From assembly GCA_949096025.1 (NCBI GenBank), contig CARXKP010000007.1:24378-39580 (forward strand): a stretch of 15,203 nucleotides of DNA, read 5' to 3'. A program made the position numbers and the translations under genes. Position 1 is the first letter of the stretch, and every line of letters begins with the position of its first letter. Below, in pieces: positions 7,227 through 15,175 of the stretch. The notes beneath the pieces are model-generated. The model was given only the letters and a program-made list of their open reading frames with translations, made no database searches and was not told the DNA's origin. The DNA is from an uncultured Eubacteriales bacterium (GTDB taxonomy: Bacteria; Bacillota; Clostridia; Christensenellales; UBA1242).

Positions 7227-9566
7227 CTAATTCCATTTCCAATTTTCTATCTCTGGCATATCTGTACCATACTCGGCAATATATTTTTTGTGGAATGAAA
7301 GTTTGTCATTTAGTTCTTTTACAAGTTCTTTTTCATCAAGCCCTAATAATTCTATAACCTCAAGAAGTAAATGATATCTATCAATTTCGTTTTGTACACG
7401 CATATCAAAAGCAGTTGTAATTGTACCTTCCTCTTTATAACCGTGAACAATAATATTCTTGTTATGACGAGTAATAGTAAGCTCGTGAATAAATTTATGA
7501 TAACCGTGGAAATTGAATAATACAGGCCTATCTATAGTAAAAAGTTCATCAAATTCGTTGTCTGTAAGACCGTGTGGATGTAACTGGTTTGACTCAAGTT
7601 TCATCACATCAACAACATTGATAAATTTTACTTTAACCTTAGGTAAATATTTCTTGATAAGTGTTATTGTTGCTAATGCTTCAAGTGTTGGAGTATCTCC
7701 AGCAGAAGCAAGAACAATGTCTGGTTTTTCATCTCCACAAGTACTAGCCCACTTCCATTCTCCTAAACCTTTAGTGCAATGTTCAATTGCCTCATCCATA
7801 TTAAGCCATTGCCAACTTGGATGTTTTGAAGCTACAATCACATTGACATAATTTAAACTTGCTTGGCAGTGATCGTAGCAAGAAATTAGGCAGTTTGCAT
7901 CTGGTGGAAGATAAATTCTTGCTATTTCAGACTTTTTATTTGCAACGTGGTCTAAAAATCCAGGCTCTTGATGAGTATAACCATTGTGGTCTTGTTGCCA
8001 AACATTTGAAGTTAAAATAAGGTTTAATGATGATATAGGCTTTCTCCAAGGAAGTTCTCTTGTTACTTTCAACCATTTTGCGTGCTGGGAAACCATAGAA
8101 TCAACAACTCTAATGAATGCTTCATAACTTGCAAACATTCCGTGCCTACCAGTTAACAAATATCCTTCAAGCCAACCTTCACAAGCGTGCTCACTTAGAT
8201 AACTATCCATTATTCTACCATCGTTTGATAAAAATTCATCATTTTCAATGATTTCTGCATTAAAATCACGCTTTTCTTCATCAAAAACATTATAAAGTCT
8301 GTTTGACATTGCCTCATCTGGACTAAAGATACGATAATTTTTATTTTCTCTATTGAGTTTAAACACCTCTCGTATATAACTACCAAGTTCAAGCATATCC
8401 TGCTTTTTAACTTTTCCGTGTCCTTCTATCTCTACTGCGAAATCCTTTAAAGAAGGAAGATTAAGTTTACTTGCTCCACAATTTGTTTGTGGACAAGCAG
8501 AAATTCTTTTATCACCTTTAGGTAAAATTTCAGCAATTTCTTCTTTTAATCTATAGTTGTCATCAAAAAGTTCCTCTGGATGATAACTTTTAAGCCAAGT
8601 TTCCAGCATATCAAGATGTTCTGCCCTTGTCATAGGAATAGGAACTTGATGCGCTCTAAATGAGCCTTCTATCTGTTTTCCATCAACTTCTTTTGGACCA
8701 GTCCAACCTTTTGGCGCTCTTAATACAATCATTGGCCAAATTGGTCTTTCTCCGCCATTACCCTCTCTAAATCTCTTTTGAATATCTTTTATTTTTGTTA
8801 TACATTCATCCATAGCATTTGCCATTTTTAAATGCATTTCCATTGGCTTACTTCCCTCTACAAAATAAGGTTCCCAGCCACAACCTTGTAAAAATTTTCT
8901 AAGTTCATCTTCGCTTATTCTTGAAAGTACAGTTGGATTTGAAATTTTGTAGCCATTTAAATGTAAAACAGGAAGAACAGCACCATCTGTTCTTGGATTT
9001 AAAAATTTATTTGAATGCCAAGAGGTTGCAAGAGGCCCTGTTTCAGCCTCGCCATCACCCACAACAACTGTAGCAATCAAATCTTTATTATCTAGCACTG
9101 CACCAAAGCCGTGCAATAATGAATAACCAAGTTCTCCGCCCTCGTGAATTGAACCTGGAGTTTCTGGTGCAACGTGAGAAGAAACACCACAAGGGAAAGA
9201 AAATTGTTTGCAAAATTTTATCATACCTGTTTTATCTTGACTACACTGAGGATAAACCTCACTATAAACGCCTTCCAAATAGGAGTTTGATAGGAAAAAG
9301 TTTCCACCGTGTCCAGGTCCTGATATCAAAAGCATATTAAGATCATACTTATTTATTACTCTATCAAGATGAGCATAAACAAAGTTTTGTCCAGGAACTG
9401 TCCCCCAATGACCAACAATCTTCTTTTTTACGTGTTCTGGCTTTAAGGGTTCCTTTAAAAGTGGGTTATCAAGTAAATATAATTGTGCTACAGACAAATA
9501 ATTGCAGGCACGAAAATACTTATCAAGTTTTTCAATATATTCTTTTTCTAAAAATGTTTTATACAT
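7227..9566 (-). CDS. xfp: Phosphoketolase (xylulose 5-phosphate / fructose 6-phosphate)
   Basis: Thiamine-diphosphate enzyme that splits xylulose 5-phosphate (and in many homologues fructose 6-phosphate) with phosphate into acetyl phosphate and an aldose phosphate. The 779 residues match the usual 780-830. Visible signatures are GHWG (52-55), GPGHGG (83-88), the phosphoketolase signature EGGELGYSLLHGFGA (142-156), the cofactor-binding GDGEAETGP (170-178) and LHLNGYKISNPT (201-212). RAHQVP lies at 304-309. EHACEGWLEGYLLTGRHG (459-476) probably carries the catalytic Glu, and HNGYTHQEPG spans 527-536. The start has GGGAG 6 nt upstream. It lies 17 bp after thymidine kinase on the same strand with no terminator between, so the two form an operon. 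No acetate kinase or phosphotransacetylase is in the window. Substrate preference cannot be read from the sequence. Confidence 0.98.
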   Translation of the reverse strand: MYKTFLEKEYIEKLDKYFRACNYLSVAQLYLLDNPLLKEPLKPEHVKKKIVGHWGTVPGQNFVYAHLDRVINKYDLNMLLISGPGHGGNFFLSNSYLEGVYSEVYPQCSQDKTGMIKFCKQFSFPCGVSSHVAPETPGSIHEGGELGYSLLHGFGAVLDNKDLIATVVVGDGEAETGPLATSWHSNKFLNPRTDGAVLPVLHLNGYKISNPTVLSRISEDELRKFLQGCGWEPYFVEGSKPMEMHLKMANAMDECITKIKDIQKRFREGNGGERPIWPMIVLRAPKGWTGPKEVDGKQIEGSFRAHQVPIPMTRAEHLDMLETWLKSYHPEELFDDNYRLKEEIAEILPKGDKRISACPQTNCGASKLNLPSLKDFAVEIEGHGKVKKQDMLELGSYIREVFKLNRENKNYRIFSPDEAMSNRLYNVFDEEKRDFNAEIIENDEFLSNDGRIMDSYLSEHACEGWLEGYLLTGRHGMFASYEAFIRVVDSMVSQHAKWLKVTRELPWRKPISSLNLILTSNVWQQDHNGYTHQEPGFLDHVANKKSEIARIYLPPDANCLISCYDHCQASLNYVNVIVASKHPSWQWLNMDEAIEHCTKGLGEWKWASTCGDEKPDIVLASAGDTPTLEALATITLIKKYLPKVKVKFINVVDVMKLESNQLHPHGLTDNEFDELFTIDRPVLFNFHGYHKFIHELTITRHNKNIIVHGYKEEGTITTAFDMRVQNEIDRYHLLLEVIELLGLDEKELVKELNDKLSFHKKYIAEYGTDMPEIENWKWN

Positions 9567-9583
9567 AATTATCTCCCTTTATT

Positions 9584-10174
9584 TTAATTTTCTTTTTCTT
9601 GTTTTTTTCTTTTTATAAAGCAGGAATAACACATTCCTTCATAACTTTCATCACCGCCAATAAACTGTTCTTCACCATCATCGGCAATTTTCCCATTGAT
9701 AATTCTTGCGTTTACTGTTGCTTTTTTTCCGCATTTACAAACAGATTTAATTTCTGTTATTGAGTCTGCAATTTCAACAAGTCTTTTACTTCCTTCAAAA
9801 AGTTCTGTTTTAAAATTAGTAAGAAGCCCATAGCATAACACCGGCAAATTTTGAGAAATCTCTTTAATTTCATTAACCTGCTGTCTTGTCATAAACTGTG
9901 CTTCATCAATTATTATAACCGAGGCAGGCTTGATGATACCATAGTTTTTAGCAAGTTGTAAAAAACTGTCATCTTTTGAAAATTCAATACATTCGCTTTT
10001 TAAACCAATTCTACTGCTAACTAAAGGTATTCCACCCTCAACACATCTGTTATCTGCTTGAGGTTTAAACAAAAAAACATCAAACCCTTTTTGCAAATAA
10101 TTGAACCTACACATAAGTGCCTGAGCGGTCTTTGAACTTCCCATTGCACCATATTTAAAATATAATTTACTCAC
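9584..10174 (-). CDS. tdk: Thymidine kinase
   Basis: Phosphorylates thymidine to dTMP with ATP in the salvage pathway. The 196-residue type II enzyme shows the P-loop GAMGSSKT (9-16), DEAQF (90-94) with the probable catalytic Glu91, and YGLLTNF (115-121), which matches the usual YGLRTDF with Leu and Asn substituted. Zinc-binding cysteines are at 146, 148, 182 and 185. The start codon is GTG: AGGAG lies 5 nt before it and no in-frame ATG fits. The GTG is embedded in ATGTGA, so an out-of-frame ATG is followed at once by a stop. A promoter lies about 40 bp upstream, and phosphoketolase follows in the same operon. Confidence 0.97.
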   Translation of the reverse strand: MSKLYFKYGAMGSSKTAQALMCRFNYLQKGFDVFLFKPQADNRCVEGGIPLVSSRIGLKSECIEFSKDDSFLQLAKNYGIIKPASVIIIDEAQFMTRQQVNEIKEISQNLPVLCYGLLTNFKTELFEGSKRLVEIADSITEIKSVCKCGKKATVNARIINGKIADDGEEQFIGGDESYEGMCYSCFIKRKKQEKEN

Positions 10175-10215
10175 ATTTTCTCCTTGTGTAAAAATCTAAT
10201 TTTCACATCATTTTC

Positions 10216-10244
10216 ATTTTAAATAATTACCCTAGTTTTGTCAA
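10216..10244 (-). promoter_or_regulatory. Sigma-A promoter of the tdk-xfp operon
   Basis: On the minus strand the -35 box is TTGACA (10244-10239), the spacer 17 bp, and the -10 box TAAAAT (10221-10216). These are the same hexamers and spacing as the promoter at 938-966. The predicted start is near 10209, about 35 nt before the GTG. Confidence 0.8.
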
Positions 10245-10296
10245 ATAAAAGGAATAAAGTATTAAAAAATTTATAAGTAAATCATATTTCTCTTAG

Positions 10297-10343
10297 TTGT
10301 CAAAATAAATAAAACATAATCTATATTTTACGACTTTTGACAA
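10297..10343. repeat. 9-bp inverted repeat upstream of the tdk promoter
   Basis: TTGTCAAAA (10297-10305) and TTTTGACAA (10335-10343) are exact reverse complements 29 bp apart. A related TTTTGTCAAA lies at 10236-10245, at the tdk -35 box. These may be extra -35 boxes or a regulator site; no good -10 box is paired with them. Confidence 0.35.
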
Positions 10344-10362
10344 TAATTTTGATTAAAAATAC

Positions 10363-10389
10363 AAAAAATGGTCAAAAATGACCATTTTT
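10363..10389 (-). terminator. Rho-independent terminator of the RNB nuclease gene
   Basis: The stem is ATGGTCA/TGACCAT (10368-10374 and 10379-10385) with A's on the left, which become the U tract on the minus strand. It lies 43 bp beyond the nuclease stop codon. Confidence 0.85.
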
Positions 10390-10431
10390 CTTAGTTTTTT
10401 ATTTAATTTTCATAATTTTTAAAACATTCTA

Positions 10432-12891
10432 TCAAATTTCACTATGGTTATTTTCATCAGTTTGTTTAACAGAACCCGATTTCTCATTAGAAATTTTTCT
10501 CTCTAAATCTGTAGTTGCAGTAACCACTCTTGTAAGTCTATCTGCACTGCTAATTATAAATTCAACTTCTTCACAAAGTTTTATAATAGGTTTTCCTGTA
10601 GATTTACTCACAATGGCACAACCAAATTTAGAAAAACCTACATTGCTCACTCCCTTTGGAAGAAATTCCTTTGCTGGTATGAGAACGCGTATTCCTTTTT
10701 CTTCATTTTCAACAACCACCGCTAGATTATCTACACCTTTAGAGGCTCCTTCAAATTCATTCATAAGTTTAAATGCACTAATACAACCTTTCATAGTTTC
10801 GCCAATATGGTTTTCACAATATATTGCAGAACTCACCTCAACAAATTCTCTTTCAGCCAATTTATTTTCATCTTGCATTGCATTTGCCCAATTAGCAATG
10901 CTAGAAACTGTAACTTCATTTAAAAGTTCTTTTCCTTTTAAAAATGCCAAGATATTCTTGTGAGTAACATAATCACTAATTCTTCTAATAGGAGAAGTTG
11001 TGTGAGAATAAGCCTTGCTTTGAAGAGCAAAGTGACTTATATTATCAGTAGCATTTTGAGCATTTTGGTTTAAACCTTTATTTGATGTGGACATTGCCTT
11101 TTGAGTATATCCACTCACAACCTTTCTTACAAAATCCGCACTATTTGGACTAGTTGAACTTGAATATTTTGCTTTGCTTTGCATACGAATCAAAAAGTTG
11201 TTTACAGTTTTTTCTTTGTTTGTTCCCTTAACCATATCAGAAAGTTTTGCAACACCAACTGGCGACAAATCTCCATCAAAAGGAATATCTAGGAATCTGA
11301 AAAATTCATAAGCTTGAGCAAGTTTTTCTTCATTAGGCGATTGGTGAACTCTATATACATTTGGCAGGTTGTGTTGTTTTGCAAACCTTGCCGCAGACTC
11401 ATTCGCTGTAAGCATAAATGCCTCAATTACCTTATGATAGGCACAATTTTCCTGTGGCTGTATATCAACTATTTCGCTTAAATCATCATTGAAAATAACA
11501 TCATATTCATCTTTTGTTTCAAAATTAATCATATTTCTTTGATTAAAGCCTTTCCATAGAACATCAGCTACTCTTGCGTTAAGCACAACTTGCTCATCTT
11601 TTGATAACGTTCCATTCTTTGCTCTTTCTTCAAGTTGAGAATTAGATATATGTTTATTTTTATCAGTTATCGCTTGAGCCTGTTCGTAACTATATTTTTC
11701 TTTACTATTGATTACTGCATCCATAACAGTCGTAGATATTGGAAGTCCTGTTTCTTTATTGATAACATTTTTAATTACAAGAGCAAGCCTATCAACATTT
11801 GGATTTAATGAGCATATTCCAGTTGAAAGTTCAGGTGGTAAAATGTTATAGGCTCTATTTGGCGCATAAGTTGTAAAACCAGCATTCAAATATCTTTTGC
11901 CTATTTCACTTTCAAGATCAACATATTTAGTAACATTTGCAACAGCAGTATAAACAACAAGGTTTCCATCATTATCGACAGTAGAATAAATTGCATCGTC
12001 CATATCCTTACAAGTTGCTGGGTCAACAGTCGTAAAGGCAAGTTCTCTTAAGTCAACAATTTTCTCATCACCATTTTGTATAACCTTCCCAGCCTCATCA
12101 ACTAAAGTAAATCCGCTCAAATCAACTTCTGTTGGTAATTTATCAATTTCCGCCTGAACAACTTCATCGCTCCAAGACATATTTGCACCGTGCGACTCGG
12201 CAATAGCCTCATATTCGTGAATAGGATTTCCCGCATCGCCTTTTATTTCAGTGATAATTCCAGCGGCAGGAAAACCAAGTTTCTCTTCGTCAGTAACTTT
12301 CATCACGCAAATTTTATCTTGATACTTACTTAAAGTATTTTTAGGATTTAAAATGGTAATGGGCTTTGTAAAACGTCTATCATTTGGAATAAAAGCAAGT
12401 TGGTCGTGGCTTATTTTGATGACCCTGCCAAGCACACAATCCTTTTCAAGTTTTGGAAGAAATTCATTATTATCCCCTTCTCCTTCAAGGGCAGATATAA
12501 TAAAAGGTCGTCTAAAAACTTCATCATCCGTAAAACTAATATTCACCCTTTCATTAGATTTAAACCCTAAACTATCATCACTTGATATTGAAAATTGTCT
12601 ATTATCACCATCAAGTTGAATATAACCATTTTTACCTTTAGCAACAAAAATACCTTGTTTAATTTCATTTGGATTTACAATAACAGAACCTGGCTTCACA
12701 ATTATTCTACCACTTGCCTTAAGCATAGCAATAGCCTTATCAAATTTACCACCGCTTTCAACAATCTTCTTTTTAACAGCATAAGCCTTCAAAGTTGTTA
12801 AATCCCTTGGACTTCTAGCAATTTCTTTAAAGATTCTTTCGCGGTCTTTAACAAGTCCTTTTAAGTTGATAGAATTGTTATTATTTTCCAT
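10432..12891 (-). CDS. rnr: RNase R/RNase II-family 3'-5' exoribonuclease
   Basis: Processive 3'-5' exoribonuclease of the RNB family; 819 residues, a usual RNase R length. N-terminal winged-helix and cold-shock-like regions occupy about 1-230. The RNB domain starts near 280 with DLREL. The metal-binding aspartates are present at 290, 296, 298 and 299 (VDPATCKDMDDA). LPPELSTGICSLNPNVDRLA lies at 351-370, and the C-terminal SPIRRISDYVTHK at 633-645 holds the catalytic-site arginines. Departures from the norm: VANVTKYV (317-324) where the family usually has IADVxxYV; an Asn/Ser-rich insertion of about 15 residues near 602-616 just before the SHFAL segment; and HTTSPIRR for HFTSPIRR. The final 120 residues look like a diverged S1 domain. 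AGGAG lies 5 nt before the ATG. The gene is its own unit, with a terminator at 10363-10389. Calling it RNase R rather than another RNB nuclease is inference. Confidence 0.92.
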   Translation of the reverse strand: MENNNNSINLKGLVKDRERIFKEIARSPRDLTTLKAYAVKKKIVESGGKFDKAIAMLKASGRIIVKPGSVIVNPNEIKQGIFVAKGKNGYIQLDGDNRQFSISSDDSLGFKSNERVNISFTDDEVFRRPFIISALEGEGDNNEFLPKLEKDCVLGRVIKISHDQLAFIPNDRRFTKPITILNPKNTLSKYQDKICVMKVTDEEKLGFPAAGIITEIKGDAGNPIHEYEAIAESHGANMSWSDEVVQAEIDKLPTEVDLSGFTLVDEAGKVIQNGDEKIVDLRELAFTTVDPATCKDMDDAIYSTVDNDGNLVVYTAVANVTKYVDLESEIGKRYLNAGFTTYAPNRAYNILPPELSTGICSLNPNVDRLALVIKNVINKETGLPISTTVMDAVINSKEKYSYEQAQAITDKNKHISNSQLEERAKNGTLSKDEQVVLNARVADVLWKGFNQRNMINFETKDEYDVIFNDDLSEIVDIQPQENCAYHKVIEAFMLTANESAARFAKQHNLPNVYRVHQSPNEEKLAQAYEFFRFLDIPFDGDLSPVGVAKLSDMVKGTNKEKTVNNFLIRMQSKAKYSSSTSPNSADFVRKVVSGYTQKAMSTSNKGLNQNAQNATDNISHFALQSKAYSHTTSPIRRISDYVTHKNILAFLKGKELLNEVTVSSIANWANAMQDENKLAEREFVEVSSAIYCENHIGETMKGCISAFKLMNEFEGASKGVDNLAVVVENEEKGIRVLIPAKEFLPKGVSNVGFSKFGCAIVSKSTGKPIIKLCEEVEFIISSADRLTRVVTATTDLERKISNEKSGSVKQTDENNHSEI

Positions 12892-12964
12892 ATCATCTCC
12901 TGTTATTTAACAAAATTATTTGTTTATCTTTTGCAAGTTTTACATCTATAATTTCTTTAACAAT

Positions 12965-12993
12965 AGTTTAACATACAATATCTTAAAAAACAA
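12965..12993 (-). promoter_or_regulatory. Possible promoter of the RNB nuclease gene
   Basis: TTGTTT (12993-12988), 17 bp and TAAACT (12970-12965) with a TG extension (TGTTAAACT) predict a start near 12958 and a leader of about 67 nt. It is weaker than the other promoters here; no better pair was seen in this AT-rich gap. Confidence 0.35.
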
Positions 12994-13054
12994 TACTATA
13001 AAAAAAATAATTTAATCTTTTTAAATAAACTTCTAGTATCTAAACTATAATTAC

Positions 13055-13082
13055 AAAAAAAATTGCAAGTATTGCGATTTTT
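13055..13082 (-). terminator. Probable terminator of the coiled-coil gene
   Basis: On the minus strand, AAAAT-GCAA and TTGC-ATTTT pair around TAC with one C/A mismatch, followed by eight U's. The hairpin begins inside the stop codon of the upstream gene. Confidence 0.55.
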
Positions 13083-13881
13083 ATTCATTCTCTATATTCT
13101 CTTCAATATTTTCCTGATCTTCTCCCCCTTTATTTTCAGGATTTATTAAAATTTGTTTTATCTGCTGTCTAGGGATTTTGTTTTCAATCAAAAAGTTTAC
13201 CTCTTGCTTAACTGAATACATTGCACTTTTATATAATGTCACCTCTTCCTCTGCAGTTTTATATTTATCTAAAACATCATCAATTAAATATGAAATTTCA
13301 GGAGAAGTATTATTTTCTTTTAAAACTCTTCGCAAGGCTTTTGCTTGCTCGCGATAAAGATTAAAGAAACTTTCGCCTAAATAGTTAACATTTTCCTCAA
13401 TATGCCTTTCTATTTCAGCATCATCATCAACAACTTTCTTGTATTTACTATATTTTTCCTTTAAACTTAAAAGTTCATCTTCAAGTTTTTCAATACTTTT
13501 CACGCTTAGCAAAGTACTGCCAAGTTTTTTCTTAATTACTCCTATCCTTTTTTCAATCTGTTCAAGTTTTATTTTACAATCTTCTACATAGTAATAATTT
13601 TCAAGTGCAACCTTTTCTTGTGGTAATGTTTCCTTGCGAAATAAACGGCTAGTAAATTGCCTGCCATTATATCTCAGTCCCCTATGTTTCATTGCAAATA
13701 CTTCAGCTTTTTCTCTCGTAAAATAAAAAGGCCAACCATAATTGAATGCAGAAAGATATAACTCTTTTGCGTGTAACAATTCATTTGCTTTTTCATCTTG
13801 CTGTAAAATAGGTTCGATTTTTTCTTTTAAAAATCGTTCTACCTGTCGAACTTTTTCTTCCCTTTCAGGAGTCATTCTCAT
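13081..13881 (-). CDS. Coiled-coil protein of unknown function
   Basis: I do not recognise this 266-residue protein. The start at 13881 is chosen because GAGG lies 5 nt upstream and the promoter lies at 13901-13929. A longer frame reaching 13935 would begin upstream of that promoter and can be discarded. Residues 1-40 are helical and charged. A central segment (about 45-85) holds an aromatic, basic patch, YGWPFYFTREKAEVF and then HRGLRYNGRQFTSRLF, which is the most family-like part. Heptad-type coiled coil covers about 95-150 and probably 175-235. The tail (248-266) is Gly/Asn/Glu-rich and acidic. There is no signal peptide or membrane segment. It stands between the oxoamine synthase and the RNB nuclease but has its own promoter and a probable terminator, so neighbours say little about its role. 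Confidence 0.87.
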   Translation of the reverse strand: MRMTPEREEKVRQVERFLKEKIEPILQQDEKANELLHAKELYLSAFNYGWPFYFTREKAEVFAMKHRGLRYNGRQFTSRLFRKETLPQEKVALENYYYVEDCKIKLEQIEKRIGVIKKKLGSTLLSVKSIEKLEDELLSLKEKYSKYKKVVDDDAEIERHIEENVNYLGESFFNLYREQAKALRRVLKENNTSPEISYLIDDVLDKYKTAEEEVTLYKSAMYSVKQEVNFLIENKIPRQQIKQILINPENKGGEDQENIEENIENE

Positions 13882-13900
13882 ATTGACCTCACTTTTTATA

Positions 13901-13929
13901 ATTATAACATACTTAAAAACTAGTGTCAA
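13901..13929 (-). promoter_or_regulatory. Perfect consensus promoter of the coiled-coil gene
   Basis: On the minus strand: TTGACA (13929-13924), a 17-bp spacer ending in a TG extension, and TATAAT (13906-13901). All elements match the sigma-A consensus. The predicted start is near 13894, 13 nt before the ATG. Confidence 0.9.
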
Positions 13930-13934
13930 TAACA

Positions 13935-13962
13935 CAAAAAAAGAGGTAGTATTTACCTCTTT
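13935..13962 (-). terminator. Rho-independent terminator of the oxoamine synthase gene
   Basis: The stem AAAGAGGTA/TACCTCTTT (13940-13948 and 13954-13962) has a 5-nt loop and a U tract on the minus strand. It starts 4 bp beyond the stop codon and abuts the next gene's -35 box. Confidence 0.88.
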
Positions 13963-13966
13963 GATT

Positions 13967-15157
13967 TTATATATTATTTAGTAAATCCAAAACTTCTTTA
14001 ATTTTATCGCTTGCCTCATCAATCATTTCCTTAGTATGAGTTGCAGTATAACTTGTCCTCAATAAACTCTGCCCAACTGGAGTTGCTGGAGAAACAACAG
14101 GATTTACATATACTCCTCGTTCAAGAAGCAATTTGCAAGCAATGAAAGTTTTTTCATCTTGATATGTATAAATAGGAATAATAGGAGTCGTACTTTCTCT
14201 AAAAGCAACACCTTTTGTCCTTAAACACTCTCTCATATAATCACTAACATCTTGAAGAGCCTTAACTCTCTGTGGCTCTGCCTTTAATATTTCAAGTGCT
14301 GCATTAGCACAACATACACTTGCTGGAGTTATGCTTGCACTAAAAATATAAGGTCTAGATGTATGCTTAACATATTCAATAACATCTTTATTTGCTGCCA
14401 TATATCCACCGAGTGAGGCAAGAGATTTAGAGAATGTACCCATATAAATATCAACTTCATTTTCAAGTCCAAAATATTCTGCAGTACCTCTACCGTGCTT
14501 TCCAATTACACCAAGACCGTGTGCATCATCAACCATAACTCTTGCACCATATTTTTTTGCAAGATCACAAATTACAGGAAGATTTGCAATATCTCCACCC
14601 ATACTGAATACACCGTCAGTCACAATAAGTATACCGTTTTCTTTTGGAATTGAAGCAAGTTTGCGTTCAAGATCCTCCATATCGCTATGATTATATCTAA
14701 GCATTTTACCATAACTTAGTTTACACCCATCATAGATACTTGCGTGATTTTCCTTATCGCAAACAACATAATCATTTCTACCGACTATAGCACTAATAAT
14801 ACCGAGATTACTTTGGAACCCAGTACTAAAAGTCATAACTGCTTCTTTTTGTAAAAAGTCAGCAAGATTATTTTCAAGTTTTGTATGTAAGTCAAGTGTA
14901 CCATTTAAAAATCTTGAACCTGAGCAACCACTACCGTAATTTTCTAAAGCCCAAAGTCCTGCTTCTATAACCTTTGGATGATTGGTAAGTCCTAAATAGT
15001 TATTAGAACCAAGCATTATAGTCTTATGCCCTTCCATATTAACAACCGTATCTTGTCTTGAATTTAACTGATGAAAATAAGGATATATTCCTTTTTCTTT
15101 TGCTACATCATATATATGTGGCGAACTTGGTTTATATATTTTATTAAAAATGTCCAT
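13967..15157 (-). CDS. Alpha-oxoamine synthase, serine palmitoyltransferase-like (alternatively glycine C-acetyltransferase)
   Basis: PLP enzyme of the family that condenses an amino acid with an acyl-CoA and releases CO2. At 396 residues it is full length. Visible are GSGCSGSRFLNGTLDLH (75-91), ENHAS (136-140) with the PLP-stacking His138, VDDAHGLG (209-216) with Asp210 and His213, GTFSKS (240-245) with the PLP Lys244, and Arg367 in LLRTSYTATHT. The GTFSKSLASLGGY segment, RNDYVVCDKENHASIYDG and the PIIPIY segment read like bacterial serine palmitoyltransferases. Kbl and BioF usually have GTLGKA-type lysine motifs. Automated pipelines may call this glycine C-acetyltransferase or 8-amino-7-oxononanoate synthase. 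AGGAG lies 6 nt before the ATG. It is transcribed alone, with a terminator after it; no other sphingolipid or biotin gene is in view. The family call is firm; the substrate is inference. Confidence 0.93.
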   Translation of the reverse strand: MDIFNKIYKPSSPHIYDVAKEKGIYPYFHQLNSRQDTVVNMEGHKTIMLGSNNYLGLTNHPKVIEAGLWALENYGSGCSGSRFLNGTLDLHTKLENNLADFLQKEAVMTFSTGFQSNLGIISAIVGRNDYVVCDKENHASIYDGCKLSYGKMLRYNHSDMEDLERKLASIPKENGILIVTDGVFSMGGDIANLPVICDLAKKYGARVMVDDAHGLGVIGKHGRGTAEYFGLENEVDIYMGTFSKSLASLGGYMAANKDVIEYVKHTSRPYIFSASITPASVCCANAALEILKAEPQRVKALQDVSDYMRECLRTKGVAFRESTTPIIPIYTYQDEKTFIACKLLLERGVYVNPVVSPATPVGQSLLRTSYTATHTKEMIDEASDKIKEVLDLLNNI

Positions 15158-15175
15158 TTTTTACTCCTGTCCTTA

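Noticed and set aside
13882..13935. 18-residue N-terminal extension of the coiled-coil protein
   Set aside because: It starts upstream of the perfect promoter and lacks a ribosome-binding site.
13967..15157. Firm assignment as kbl (glycine C-acetyltransferase) or bioF
   Set aside because: Lysine-motif and flanking segments resemble serine palmitoyltransferase more; no tdh or biotin genes are adjacent, so no symbol is given.
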